Assembly: GCA_022266195.1 (NCBI GenBank)
Contig: WHVY01000005.1
Coordinates: forward strand, 6,510,001 to 6,574,000
From: Tetranychus cinnabarinus
Taxonomy: Eukaryota > Arthropoda > Arachnida > Trombidiformes > Tetranychidae
Length of the DNA stretch: 64,000 nt
Direction: 5' to 3'
Shown one piece after another: positions 10,913 to 26,000 of the stretch; the stretch's first letter is position 1; each line of letters begins with the position of its first letter. The translations under genes were made by a program, and so were the position numbers. The notes beneath the pieces were generated by a model. That model saw nothing but the letters and a program-made list of their open reading frames with translations, did no database searches and was not told the origin of the DNA.

Positions 10913-13900
10913 CTAGAGTTTGTGATGATGAATTAAGTTAATAATGGGATTTTTTCACTGGCTTGGTTAGTCACTAATTTAATTTGATTCGTCAACTAAG
11001 AAACAATTGATGACATTGAATTGATTGCGATGGATATTTAATTGGGAGGGTTAATTTGATTAAGGACGGATTTCTGTTTAGTCTTCAGTAACAATGATGG
11101 TAGCAAAACTATTAATAGATGCTTGGTTTTGGATACTGAGTGATCATAATCCAACATATCACAGTTAAGGTTTGATTTATAAACATTTATTGATTGAATA
11201 AGTAATAAATAAAGATCGATAAACACAATTAAAAGATGATTTGGAGCAGTAAATGTTGACTAAAGCAGCAGTGAAAAGGTAGGAAGCATTGAAAGGTCGA
11301 AACAAAACAAAACAGTGTAATGCTTTTTGTAGCTGAGTATAGAAAAAAGAAAGACAAGATGAAACATAAATAAGGGAAAGTCGTAAGTTGTTGATGATGA
11401 AGATGAAGAAGAGGAGAAGATGATGACTGCCTTTGGGTTTATGCACAATTCAATAATCTCTTTCTTCTCTTTCACTATTTCCTTTCTCTAAGCCTTTTCC
11501 TCCCAATAATGTAGCTTTCATGAAATCCTTTGGCTGCTTAACTGAATTTCAATTGATGTTGGATTCATCTTCCACTAGCAAAAGGCAGGCGAACTCCAAG
11601 AGAGCAATAGAAATGACAATGATTTTGACTCAGATTATCTGAGTAAGTAAACAAACAAACAAGAATAATTCTGGTCACGGAAGTAATTTAATTATGTTAC
11701 GAGCTTCACCAAAATACAACTTTGATCTTTGTCATATTTTAACCTTTCTAGATTTGTCAATTTTTAAAACGCCAAGCTAACCTTTAAATATTAATAAAAC
11801 AAGAAAATATTGAGCATCACCAGTTTATGTCTTTGAAAAAGTTGATTGTAAATGTGTTAACAGCTTTGATAGTGTTTTAATTAAAAATGTATTTTTATAT
11901 TATCTGTGAAATGGTAATGAGATGGTTAATTTCATGGATTATTAATGTCAAGTCAGCAATTCAGTCGCAATTTTCTGCTCAAGATTTCGAATGTGTAATT
12001 GATTTAAATGTAATTGATTTGTGTTTCTTACTACATGATAAAGGTTAAATCAGTAAAAAATTAATTTCCGGTGGCTATTGAATGAAAATAAGGTCAATAT
12101 TACAACCAAATCAGGCAAACAAAAATGATTAGCATCAGTATATTTCACACATTAACATTAACAATTGAACTCTAAAAATGGTGTTAAAAGTAGCAAATGA
12201 ACTCATATGAAGTGTTCCGATTAACTATATTGAGCAGAAAAATCATCATTTAATCGTTTATTACAATTATCGTTCGCTCGGTCAAATTGAACAATCTGAT
12301 TGTAACAGCAAAATGTTAAACTTTTTCTAGTACAGTTTTAGGTTAGTAGATGTCACTAGTATCTGTGTTCAGTAAGAGATGAAATTTTCTTATGTTGTTT
12401 ATCGAAGGGAATTAAAAGTTGATTAATGACTAATGTGAGGCCAAAGATAATAAACAAAATAAACATGATTCTGTGTTAACATTGTTTTCCCTATTTGATA
12501 TTTTATCTTATCTTTCCCTCCCTACCTAGTTACCTGGTTGTCAGGTGAAGAATAAAGAATCTGAGATGCTTTGATTGGATGGATTGGCTTATTGTGATTA
12601 CCTCGATATAGACCATTGTCATTCATTTAACCGCAAACCAACCTTTGGTTCATCGAGATAACTGGTTGACTTGAAAAATTTCTGGTAAGTCGGCTTTTGG
12701 GTGATCAACCCTCTGATTGTTGTTTAACGTAATCAATCACGAGTAGGATAGTATTCAATAACATACAGTAATACAATAGCAAAAGGAAAGATGTTGCCGA
12801 TTATCTGGAGAATTGATTTCTAATTACTATTAAATGAATACTTTAAACTTGACCTTGTTATCGATTATGTTTTGTTGCTATTTTATTGCTGCTTTCATTA
12901 TCAATAGTTACCTGTCTCATCGTCAATTGAATGATTTAACAAAAATAGAGTAAATAACAAATCTCTTCTCTCTTTTTATCTGTAGGTTGCATTTAAAAAG
13001 CATCAAGTATGTCAACCGATATCACTTTTCCTAAGAAAGTTTGCTTTTGTTTGTTAACTGGATTTAATGACAATGGACCAATTCATCTTTCAAAGAAACC
13101 AACCAGTTTCCTTGGTTGATTGGCTTAATTGGTACAGGTCACTTATTATTGAAATCTGGTTTGGCTTGATTTTTTATTATTATCAAAAATCATTTTCTAA
13201 TCTTTTCCATTCTCATCTTCAGGTCTTCTTCATCTTCTCAAAGTCAGTTTTGTATCAAATAATGATAACCACAACAACAATGGAGTCAACAAAGAAAGAA
13301 ATCACGGAGCGCCTGTTAACCAGGTCAATTAATCTTTCAACAAAACAATTAAACATCATCTGAACTGCAAATTTGTTTTTTATTGGCCATCAATTGACTG
13401 TTGGAATTATAATAATCCCAATAACTGAAACATCGTTTAATTCAGGGAAAAAAAGTCAATAGCAAATAAGGATGACCGAAGGAGTACCAATTTTCATCAT
13501 ACAATCAATTTTAATGTAACATCTCATCAATGGGTATGATTATGATGATGAAAGTGTTTCAAATGGATCCTACTTGTAAAGGGTCAATCACGATTCCAGA
13601 TTAAATTTGATTTCCAATGATTAAGCAATGGGTTATTTTATTATAAGGTAAGTTTTATTTATTTCCAGCCAAAGTCAATAGTCACTGAATTTATTTTTAT
13701 TTTTTCAACTTCAACTCTGCAGGTATTTGGTTAAAAGAAGCTAACGAGTTAAATTAGCAAAATAAAGGACTGGAAAAGGCAATGGGAATGCTGACGATCA
13801 AATGGGAAAAGGAAGACGAAGAAGCGTAAAGAAGCAACATTAAGATGAACAAATGGAATAGAGATAGAAGAGAGAATCTTGAGGAGCAAAATGAAGATTC

Positions 13901-16900
13901 AAGTTAATTAGTTTCTTTCCATTTAAAGGTTACTCCACGGTTGGAAAGTAATTTATTTTTACCAATGTAGAGTCAAATTTTTGGCTAATTAATTCAATGA
14001 TATTGAAACAAGTGTCCCTTTAGCAGTAGCCTAACTCATTTCCAATGGTCTCTTGTCATATTGTATCATCACTCTATCACCCTATGAATCAATTTAAAAG
14101 TGAAAAAATGTGACACTCCAATTAGGTCTACAGCGAAACGAGAAGCAGATGAAATACTTGAGAGCAACTTTTCACATTACCACTTGAAATATTCATAATT
14201 TATCGTCTATTTTAAGACTCAGTTCAACTTGTTCCATTGATATTTTTATCATGACTGCAAACATTGCTTTACGCCTTCGTCATCTCATTTTCCCTTCTCA
14301 TTTCTTGTCAATTTACCTTACAATCAAGTAGTTAAGAGAATTACAATTACTGTCAGTCTGAAGATGAAAGGGAAAACACTGAAAACCTTGATGGTTCTGT
14401 TTAATTTTCAACGTCATTTCAATTTCTTGCTTCTTACAAGTCGTTTACCCCTTTAAACTGGTAAACATTGAATTAATCTTTGATTTCCAGCAGGCCATGG
14501 CGATAACAATGTTTCAGTAAGCATTATTGTTGACTGATTCTTCAGTTAAACAACTGATAAAATCAAATGGTTATTTTGTAATTACATATCACACATATGC
14601 ACATTAAGTATCCTATTACATGAAAGGCAGAGAAGGCAGAAATAAACAAACATTGAAATGAAAAAGGTTCAAAAGTTTAAAGCAAAACATCAGTTTAGAT
14701 TGAATGCCAAGTAAAATAGCAATTAACTTTGACAAAATAAAATTGACGTAGATTAGCTTGAAAAATAGCAAAGTTATCATTTAAGAATGTTCATTTTGAC
14801 GAAAAATTGTCAACTTTTAAAGCTCAAAAATAAGGCCAAAATAAATCTTTCCAAGGTAATCTCAGCAACAAGTGAATCGTATAAACTGTTGCCACTTTGC
14901 AATGAGCATTTCCTTGAGACATCAAAACGTCTTAATTATGAAAGATTAACGTATTAGTAGCTTAAATGTTAATAATAGATTGATTTTGATGTAACCAGGC
15001 TTGGCAAAGTGGTAAAACAAAACAAACCATTGAAACATCAAATCAATTGTTTATTTTACCTAAAAAATTTTACTGCAATCAGCAATTATTAATCATGAGA
15101 TTGAAATGAAAGACAAACGTTAAAATGATTTGTAATATAAAAAAAGGAACCCAAATTATCTGGAATTGGCCAGTACATCAAGTCAATAATGGTAATCAAA
15201 CTGGCATGTAAAATAATGCAAAAAAGTCGATTTTGATCTTTGATGCTGTTTCGAGGGTCAACACATGATGTTGATTAACTGTTATAGTTTTTATAGCTTT
15301 GATTATTTGATAAAAAAATGAGAACCTTTAGTGGCTTTAATAAAAGAATGATAAAAAAAGAATCCCAAAATAATGGTAATTTCAATTCTAATGATTGGGC
15401 TACCAAAAAATCGCAATCAATAGTCGTCAACATACAAATGTAGTTGTCAATATGATGTGAGGCCGTGATTATATCTATCATTATTGTTGTTTGATGTCTG
15501 TGATAATGATTAGTGTAACAGTAACAATAATAAATTAAAGCATTCTCGTTGACTATTAACATAACCAAAAAAAATGAAACATCCTGTTGATCTTTCCCTT
15601 GTCAATTGGCTTTGGCTATATTGTACAGAAAAGGCAATAATAAAAGTAAAAATGAGTAAGATTTCCCTTGTTTGTCAACTGAAAGTAAAATGGATTGAAT
15701 GAGGTTGATAATAAGGAATAGATTTGTGTTTGATTAGCGTAGAAATGATTTTGATTAGGTTTAATCAGTAAAAAAAGCGAGATGAGACATTGCTTTGTGT
15801 AATATTTCGGTCAATGTGAATATTTAAAGGTAGGCCCACTGTGAAAAGGATAACCTCCCACCCAGGGCCAGATTTAGATCCGTATTGTCCCATAGAGAAA
15901 TAAATTCGTATTGTTAAGTTGAGGGTCCAAAAGAATTAAGCTTAAACAGAATTGTGACAATTGAAGGGGAAACAAAACAACGGCACAAACACACGTCCTT
16001 TGGAAACATAGAAACATTGTGTTCCTTTGGTTATGCTTGATTGGTTCAGACCAAGTCCTGGTACATATTCAAAGTCCATTAAACTGTGTACATTAATTGT
16101 GTACAGTTGCTCATTTTTACTAGTTAACCATAATGTCATAAAGTGAAAAATATAATTAAATTAAAAATCATAAAATGAAAATAATCAAAATTGATGATTA
16201 TCAAGTCTCTACAAGTTTTAAGTAAACAAAAATGACTAATAAATTGCTACTTTAAGGTAACTTTATTATTATGAAGATGGCAGCATAAAAGGAATCAATT
16301 ATGTAGCCTTTATCACCTTAGAAACAAAATTCAAATTGACAGTTATGTTAATAAATATTGATGAGTAAACATAAAAGTAACCAACCCTTGACATAAACAT
16401 TTTATCTTTATTTTTCGGTTTCATTGTTATTAATATTTGAATTGTTTACTGATGATGATAACTCTTAACTTTGGAGGAAATGGTCCATAACAAGAAGCAA
16501 AAGAAAAGGCGATAACCAATGGTCATTGATGTAAATGAAAAGCGTTTTGTTGAATTCAAATGGTTAACCAGTTTTTACTTTTCTGTTACTCCTGTTTCAA
16601 CCGTATTGTTATTTTCAATTGTAATCATCAAGGAAATTTTATTCATCAAGACTAACTTAATTATAACTGTTAACTGGTCAATAATAATGCTGATTAGCCC
16701 ATAGTACCAAAGATGCTGGTAGACTTTCCCTAGCTATTTCTTGGTCGACAACACGCGATTCAGTTTAACAATTAAGTTTCCTGGGAAACCTAACATTTGT
16801 TCCGTATTCGTGTCAATTATCATTTAAACATTTCAATTTTAATTTAAATTAAATCATCATAGACAAACAATCAACCCGATTCTATTGGATATACCGATGG

Positions 16901-19900
16901 TTAATGAACCATGGATGAAAATTTAAAAATGATAAACACTCAATAAACAGATAATTATTCCAATGACGCTGAAAGCAAATAAGTCAACACAGGACATTGG
17001 TGAAGTCGGATTAAACTGGATATTGATCAAATAAAATTAAAAACAATAACCAGTTAACCAGCCAGTTAATTTTAACTATAAATTGTTACAATAGTCGTTT
17101 GTACAATTGGTTAAACGCCTTAATAATTTTGAAGTAAATGTCAGATAATTACGAGCTAAACAATCAAGCCTAAAAAGTTTCTTTTGGTGCAGTTAGCGTC
17201 AATCAACAGAATCCATAATTTGTCTTTGTGTCTGGTCATTGGTGATTATTATGATAAGCGGAAACAATCAATAAATTACCAAGGATAAAGAACTTTCCAA
17301 ACTTCAGGAAGAGAAATTCTGATTCTCTTGAATAAGATGTTGATTATTATAATACATAATTAGAAAGCCTTCAAGGACATTGCACGGTTGTTGATTCCGT
17401 TGTTAAATTGTGTTTAAACAACCATTATAAGCTGAGAAGTACAATAATCACTGACAGAATTAATAAAGATATTGAAGAGACTCACTTGATAATTTCAAGA
17501 GACGAAGCTTATCAACAATCAATTTGAATGTCTTATGAAGTATTAATAAGAAGATTTTTGTTGATCAATTAAATAGCCCGAATCATGCTAAAGAAAGGGA
17601 AAAAGAGATCAGAAAGTTCAAGAAAATGTAAAAATTGATGAATTGTAAAAGAAATGTCAGAAACATCAACTATTATTATGAATATTACTGTTATTAATAT
17701 TAGAGTTTCAGATGTTATTACTCTATTATTTAAATTGTTATTAATATTGTTAAAGGTTAAAGAACCTTTGGGTTAACTTGTTGAGTGAATATATGAATTA
17801 TCTGAATTTTAAAAAGGGAACAAGAGGGTTGAAAATGGTTACTACTACAGATACTAATCAAAGGCTTGTGAATCATGAGACTTACTACAAAAAAATCATT
17901 GATAACAATTTAATCCATGGATTGATAAATCAAGACACGAATCAAAAATGAATCAATTATGTTTATCATTATAACACTCAATCAAAAATGTAAGCCTTCA
18001 ATAGCTACTGTATACTTTTGATTTAACTTTCATTTTGTGAGGCTAATCATGCAGATGATTATCATCATTATTTAGATATCATCTTGGTTAAAATAAAGAT
18101 GATTGTTCACAAGAATGGAGAGGATGGAGAAGAAAAGTAAGGATGAAAATGACTAGCGTAACCAAATATCTTAGGATTAGATGATACTTTTTGTACGGAA
18201 GTCCGTAACATTGATTTAGCTGATTATCAAGCTTCACTGGATTCAAGAGGTTACCTTTTAAAAAATGTAAAATTGAAAGGTACAAATGAATGGAACAAGG
18301 TTTGTAAAATTTTCAAGATTATCCGGTTGCATGGTCAAAGGCAGGATAAAAGGTATAAGTTGGGGAAAATGTGGAAAAATAATGAACAGAAAAATTAATC
18401 AGCAAAGTTGAAACGTCTTGTTTTTTTGGGTTTTGGTTATCTTCATATCTTTTAATTTAAGCTTCAAAAGTAAGCAATAGTCATGATTTTTCAAACCAAT
18501 GGAGAAGGCAGTTAAACATGGACAAAGTTTTATGAATCTTTTTTCAAAATTTTCTGCAAATTACTTGGTTTCTCATTTTTACTTATTTGGCTCATTCCAT
18601 CTTTTTATCCTCATCCTTTATTCCTGGTAATAATTTCCTTCAATTTGCAAGGTAATATCTTTGAACCGTGACCATGCCAAGAAATGTCGTCATTTTTCAA
18701 ATCTCACTTTCAATCTGAGTAATGACTGTAAGATCAGGCAGGGAAATCAGATGAGTCTGGAAATTGGTGATTGATCATTTGATGTTGATGGATAAATCTT
18801 GAAGCGTTTTCATTATTCCTTGCAATCCATTTGGATGTCTTGAAATCGACAAGAGTAGTTGAAAAGAATCACTGGGAAACGAAAAAAAAGGTGAAAGAAA
18901 AGTTCAAGAGTATATGTATTGGGGGAGAGAAAGAGTAAGATGTTGTGCAAAATAGTAATGACATTAAATCATGGTTGAGTGAGGAGAGAGTTAAAGATGA
19001 TTTCAGTGGCTGAATAATGAAGCTCGTCAAGTTTTACGTTGAGATATCACATAAAAAAAAGAGGATCAAGAAATCCATCCGAAATTATCAAATAGGCCAA
19101 TCCAAAATACATGTATCTCTACTGGTTGGGTTTTACAATTATGGCAGAAAAGATATAAATATTGATGATAGAGTTGTTTGTTACTTATGTTAACAAGACA
19201 AAAAAGAGAGATGAACAAAAATCTGAAATATTTGACTTTGTTTTTGTTTGGTGGTAAAAAAATGTGTGATTTCACAGATGATTTTATCGCCAAATTTTAC
19301 ATACATTCTTGTATTAAGTCCTCGACAAAAAAGATTTGGTTGCTGTTGTCCCCAGCTATAGGTACATATAAGGTGAAAAATGGGATTCGTTGACTTGTTT
19401 TTTTTTGTTGATGGAAAGTGAAAGTTGATGATGGTGATGGTGATGGAGATGGTGATGATGATAATGGAGATTATGACTATTTGAAAAGAGAGTTGTATTG
19501 ATGATCTCAGTCACCTTCCATACACAAACAATTGTCGGGTGATTAAATAGTCAGTTATTAGATGTATGAAAAAAAGACCATTTCAATGGCGTCGAGGTGT
19601 GTCAATATCTTCACCATTGACTTTGGGAAGCCAGGATGTTAATTTCATCTTCATCTTTATGCTATTTGTTAATGATACTTTGTTTGTTGTGTATTGATGT
19701 GTTTTTGTAATTTTCATTGTGTGAGTAGATTTAAATATATATATATATACTTTGATATATAGACTATTATGAGATTCAATTTGCATCAGGAATGCTGTCA
19801 GAAATATAAAATATATATAGATTTATGCAAATAATGGTTTATATATAAATTTGCGAGAGGCAGGGGAAAGAAAGTCTTTGGTTCTGAACTTTGATGATGG

Positions 19901-20016
19901 TTGATGACTTTTTGATGATACAATTTTGCTGAGTTGCAAATGAAACTAGTTTCACAGTAGAAAAGAAACACACTTTTTATAGCTGTTGAGTGTTGATTAA
20001 ACACAAACGCGCCTCT
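10913..20016. other. 9-kb gene-free stretch
   Basis: I found no splice-supported or family-supported coding sequence in this 9-kb interval. It lies upstream of TMEM65 and downstream of the Fas2 stop codon, so it may contain a long Fas2 3' untranslated region and cis-regulatory DNA. The open frames (for example 13067-13363, 15275-15568 and 15942-16139) are short and have low-complexity or unrecognised translations. A transposon-end-like string 'cagggccagatttag' begins at 15863, but I found no matching inverted partner. Confidence 0.45.
19425..19472. repeat. GATGGT/GATGAT simple repeat
   Basis: An imperfect trinucleotide and hexanucleotide run of gatggt and gatgat units, a microsatellite. A short AT dinucleotide run follows at about 19735-19749. 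Confidence 0.75.
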
Positions 20017-23000
20017 TTATACAGCACTATCTTTGGGCTTTCTGATTACTTGATGGTTGTTGACTCGGTCATGAATATCTCTGAAAGAAATAAGAAAGAA
20101 AGAATAGGTTAGAAAATAAAGATTACAATCAATTGATTCCAAAATGGCAAGCATAACAAATAAGGCAAAAAATAAGAAAAGCCAATGCAAAAATAAGCAA
20201 AAAACGAGTAAAAAATAAGATATTTCTGCTTGAAATTTAAAGCGCAAAAAACAATGAATATAGTGATGAATAATGGAAATAATTCAAGCGTTGAGAAGCT
20301 AAAAGTAAAGCACAAAAAATACTAAACAATGCTGTGTGACAATTGCATGATGAGAAATACATAAAAGGGCAAAACAGGGCAACAGCAATGAATTAATAGC
20401 TGCATTTGAGGGGAAAAGGTTTACATGGTGACAGGATAAGGTGGGGATGTGAGATGAATGTGAGTGAGATTATTGGGAAATTAAATTGTTGAAGAAAAAT
20501 CAACAATAATGACATAAAATGCAAACATTGTGGAGGAGGAAGGTAAAGGTTTGTGTGAATACAAGTATCAAGGATAACGAAATGAATGTAAAAGGTTTAC
20601 AGGTTATCATCTCACAGAAATTGGAGCGTTAATTGGCAATTGTTTTTATCTCATACTTTTTCAGCTAATCAATCTAAATACAATGCAATTTAGATGCTGA
20701 TAGAAATGTGCTAATTGTGATTAATGCAAGGGAAAGGCAGCGACCAACAATAAAAATAATAATAGGAATAATAATCTGCACAAAAAAAGCACATGAAAGG
20801 AGACAAAAAAGGAAACAGATTTCATCTCAAATTGTGAGAAAGCTCACCCTCTTGAATCAGTAACCAACATCATGGGTGTTAGTTCATCACTTCTAATCTT
20901 TCCGTTATTAGAACTTATGGATAGAAACAAGAAATAATTGTTAGTTGATGATATAACAATAATATCAAAATAAAGTGAATAGATCATCATCAGAATCACT
21001 ATTATCAAATTTGAATGAAATTATTAAAAAGGAGCAAAAATTACGTCAATGATTATGAGAATATAAAAGAAGGTCAAAAATTATAAATTAATGGTTGCAT
21101 TTTGAAAGGGACATTAGTTTTACCCTAATTTGACCCTAAGACGCTATAAAACTCAAATTGTAAAGATGAATTAACAATTGTATAGCAATTAACTACTGAT
21201 ATTCAAAGTAGTCAAGTATTCCTGATAGCTCTAGACAGCTTTACAAATTTGGCCTTTCCTTTCTTGACAATGTTCATCTATTTTCAAGTTTTCAATCGCC
21301 AATAATACACTTGATAGAGGTATTGAAATGTATAAAAGATGCTTACTCAAAAGCGGGATTATCAATTTCACTTCTTGATGATCGCTTGACTTCCGAAATT
21401 GATCCAAGGTTGCTGTTATAAATATTGAAAAAGTGGACAAAAAATGGTGGAAATTAATAATGAGAAATAATAATGGGAAATAATAATGGGAAATGATGAT
21501 AGAAAAGCAATAAAAGAGGATGATTTAGTTCTTTTTTGATATTACATTCTTTAGAAGTGAGATACTTGAAATGAAAAGTTTGAAGATGTAGTTCTATGAT
21601 AATTATCATCCGTTTAATTTAATTTTTTTCCTGTTAATATAACTGGAGAGACTGAACTTGAATTTGGTGATGTTTAAAGGAAGAGGAAAATGACGATAAC
21701 TTACGCAGGATGGAAATCATTGGATTTTGCTTTTTTATGACTATTGACTGATGTCTCAGGCCAGATGAAGCTTTTGATGAAATATAATACACCAACTTTA
21801 CAACGGATATAGAAGATTATGTCCATTAAAATGAGGATTATTATGAGTGATATGGCAACCGAGATGAGTGCTGTTCCCATGCTGTTGTAGGATTCATCAT
21901 AGTCCAAGTCTTGACCCCAACCAGAAGGAGATGAAGCTAAAATAATAAACAATAAAGATAAATTAATAATTGAATAGTTTTCAACGATTTCAAGACTATT
22001 AAGACTTGTTTTCAAATGGTTTTATAATATGAAAATGATAGAAAAACAATTTTGATGGATTTTTTGAATAACCGATTTCGATAGTTTATACAGTAAATTT
22101 GATTCAAAGTAGTCATCATAAGATTATAAGATGATAATACTCATTACGATATTTGTTATTAACGTCGCTATTATCATCAATTTAGCTGGTTCATAGTGGA
22201 TTGAAGCTCAAAAAATTACAAAGGATTGGAAGATTAAATATTTACTAGAAATGCTAAGCTGCAGATACAAGTTTAGGTAACTGGATATGATGATTTGTTT
22301 GATAAACAGAAAGTCAGATTAAAGTGTAGATTAATTTTTCATTTTAACTTTCTATATTATGAACAACTAACTGTCCAATCAGATTTGATTAATTGTCTTT
22401 AACGACTATTTTAGAGGTTTCACAGTTTGTATTTCAATCAACAACAAGCAATTTGAAGCTAATTTAATTTGATTTATTGGGCTGGAAAACAATTCACATA
22501 ATAATTTGAAATCAATGGCGGATCCGTCAAAAAGTCATATCTAGTTTCTGGGTTGTAACAATATTCAAAGATCTGAATAAAGGTTACATTGAAATATTAA
22601 TATTAATAATACATTAATAATAATTGAACTTTTTTTGAAATGCGATTGTCAAAGTCGATTCCTTTAGATCTTGAATAATCATTATTTTACGAATTATATA
22701 CAGAAAATGAAATTAATTAGCTTGAATTGCCAAGCTTAGGTCATCAAATATTGTTACCATTCAAACTACCATTCATCCACATTTGAAGGAGAGATGAGAG
22801 TTGTGTGATAACTAATTTTACCCAGAAATTAATTAAATGTTACTAAAAATAATAAAAATATACTTTAAAATAGAGTTGATGAACTAAAGATTGATAAAAT
22901 CTATTTCATAACTAAAAACTAATAACAATCAGTCGACAGAGACAAACAGTAAAGTGCTAATCAACTAGAAAAATTGATACAAGAATTGCTGGCAAAATAA

Positions 23001-26000
23001 AGATACTAATGACAGTGAATGTTGTGAAAATACAATAATTGATTGTAATCCAATTTTTGTCAGTTTTTTTTGTCGATAAATCGTGAGTTGAAATTGACAA
23101 ATTAAAATGAAGAGAAAAAACTAGTCTTGATGGATAATGAACTTTTTAACCGATACGTTCCAGCAAATACCAATCAAATCATTTGTTACACGGTTGAAGA
23201 AATTGATGTTGAACGAATGCCAGATTATTTACCTCGAGAATAATCAAGTTTTCCCAGTTTTACATAGATTTTGTGTAACAATAATCAGAAAATAAATTGG
23301 ATATGAATAATGATGATCATTAAAAAAAAGTATTCAGCTGATTTGATTAAGATTGTACAACTTAAATGCAATTATCGAGGATAAGGATTGAATGGGTAAT
23401 ATTAAAAAGAAACATCTCAAGTAGTAGACTTGGTAGACAGAGGAGAAAGGAGACAAAATTAAGTCAATTTAGAGAAACCTAATCAATAAATCTTTTTAGG
23501 ACATCAGGAATATATTATTGACAAGGGAAGGCCCCAAAATCGATACAGTATATTGTACAAGAGGAAAGGAAAAACGGTCCTAAGAGAGTGAAAGAAATCA
23601 AGTTTCTAGGAGATTGTTGTTGGCAAACAAATGAGTTTAGCTTGTCAACAAGTAAAGCTTTTAAAAATACTAGTTTGAAAAAAGTATTTTAGCCTTTGAA
23701 GGTTTGAAAGCTCTTAAAATAATGACAATATGAGAAGTAATAATAATGATGTATCAATTTACAGAGATGTTGATCTAGTTAAGGTCAAGATAAATGTTTA
23801 GACAATTTCATAGCCCTTTTAAGCTACTTTATGACTAAATATGACTAACCAAATTACATTTATTTGAAACATTGTTTATTAAACAAAGTTGAATAATTTA
23901 TTACTTACCAGAGGTTGAAGTTTTAAAGATGAGTTCACTTGGGTCGCTAGTTCCTATTGAATTTACTGCATAGAGCTCAATTTTATACATAGTATTTGGA
24001 GATAAATATCGCAAAGTATATTCCAAAGAGTCATGAGCATTCACTTTAACTTCGGCATTATCTTCACCGTTGATTAAATAACCATCTTGAGTTTTATGAA
24101 CTTTATAATATTTAATAAGGTAGTGAGTAACTACCCGTCCATTATCTTCAGCTTGATTCCATCTAACATGATACCTATCACCGTAATTACTTTTCACATG
24201 TCCATCTATGGCCATTTGACGAGTTTCAAGATCACCGTCGAACAAGAAAATAGGTTTTTCGGGTCTACTTTCCCCTGGTGTAGATTCAACACGGAAAGGA
24301 GTAAAATCTCCAGTTCCAACATCATTTTCAGCAGCAAAAGTCATTCGGTAACGTGTTCTTGGGGTTAAATCTTCAATGCGATAAATTTTGCCAGAAGCGG
24401 GCCAAATTTTTTGCTTTTCTGTGTCAGCTTCAGACTCACGCCAATATTTGACAACATAATTTTTTATCTGTAAGTCTGACTCAACATCAGATAGTTCCAG
24501 TTCAATGGAAGTTGGACGCGTTTTAATTATCTTCACATTTGGGGCTTTTGGACTAAAAGCTTCAGTTAACCTTATCTCTACTGTTTTGATTCCTTTTAAA
24601 TTTTCAGCAACACATAAATAAGTTCCATAAACGTATTTCCCAGCATTTGGTTTAACCAGCAAATGGCTAATTCCATTACCTTCGTAAATAGCGAAACTAT
24701 CTGATTGTTGATAACGAATATCTTCATTGTTGAACCTCCAGGAAATGGTTGCATTAGGAATAGCTTCAGCAATGCATGTCAGGTTAACTGGGTTACTTGC
24801 CCAAGTTTTAACATTGGTATTGGTTAATGAAAGGTCAGGCGCGAATTCAACTTGAATGTGACCCACAACTTCCGTTACACCAGCCTTATTTTTAGCACGA
24901 CAAAAATAAAGTCCATCATCCTTCCGTGTAACTGCGTTAATTTTCATACGAAATTCAATTTCATTTAAACCAATATTTTTGGTTTCAAAAGTGTAAGGAG
25001 AAGCAACAATAGGTAATCGATGTTTTTCCAATCCATCTTGAGAGCTGGTAACTTTTACAATTTCAACTTGAGGAATTGGGTCGCCACGAACTTTGCAACT
25101 CCACTCCTGTCGTGTTCCTTCACCATAAGTAACATTTTCAAATTGAAATACCACAGGTTTGGTGAAAACTTTGAGTTCCATTCTTTGGTTAGCCTCACCA
25201 GCTGTATTTGAGGCATGACACTCAATATATTGATTTTCAGTATCTTTTTTTACTGACTCAATAATTAGCCTTCCATTAACTGTATCAACAGTATAACCAG
25301 ACTCAAATGTTAAGTTTCTTCGACGATTGTCAATGAATGAATAGAATGGTAAAGGTGTTCCAGTTGCTTTACAGTCAATTACCGCTCTTTCACCTTCAAC
25401 TATTTCTCCAGATTTGGCAAATTCAACTATGGACGGTTTCACTAACACTTGAACTCTGATATTACGATCTCTAAGGATACCATGTTCTAAGATAGATGCT
25501 GTTATCTTATATAACCCAGAAGTTTCATTAGATACAGGCCCTTTTACCATAATCCCATCATTAGTAATGGAATATCTTTGCTTGTCCAATTCTTGACGGT
25601 CTTTTTCCCAACCGATTTTGGAAGTTGGTTTGGATGAAACTTTACACACAATCTTTTGGTTTTCTAAACCCATTATAAGAAATTGATCTTCTGGGCAATC
25701 ATCCCAAGTAATACTTTTGAACACAATAATCTCGATAGAAGCATTAAGTGGCTTGGTATTTTGATAGATTGCAGTACAACGGTAGTTACCTCCGTCACCA
25801 ATATCAGGATCATTTATGATTAAACTGAGAGAACCTGCAGATTGCTTTAATCGAATCCTTTGGTCTGAAAAGATGCGCTCATTATCTCGATTGAACCATT
25901 GAAAGTCCGAAAAGTATCTAGGCTCTACGTTAATACCTAGGCAAGTAAGTAAAAGCGTTTTGTGAGCCTCAAACCGAGCTCTTTCACCCTGCGGAAAAAT

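Noticed and set aside
13067..13363. 98-codon plus-strand ORF, and a 36-codon frame starting at 13009 containing CFCLLTGF
   Set aside because: The longer frame has no recognisable domain. The short one follows an acceptor-like sequence and has a mildly protein-like start, but no matching downstream exon could be joined.
15863..15900. Transposon terminal-repeat-like string (cagggccagatttag...)
   Set aside because: It resembles ends of some hAT-type elements, but I found no inverted partner or target duplication, and the adjacent ORF (15942-16139) has no known transposase motif.
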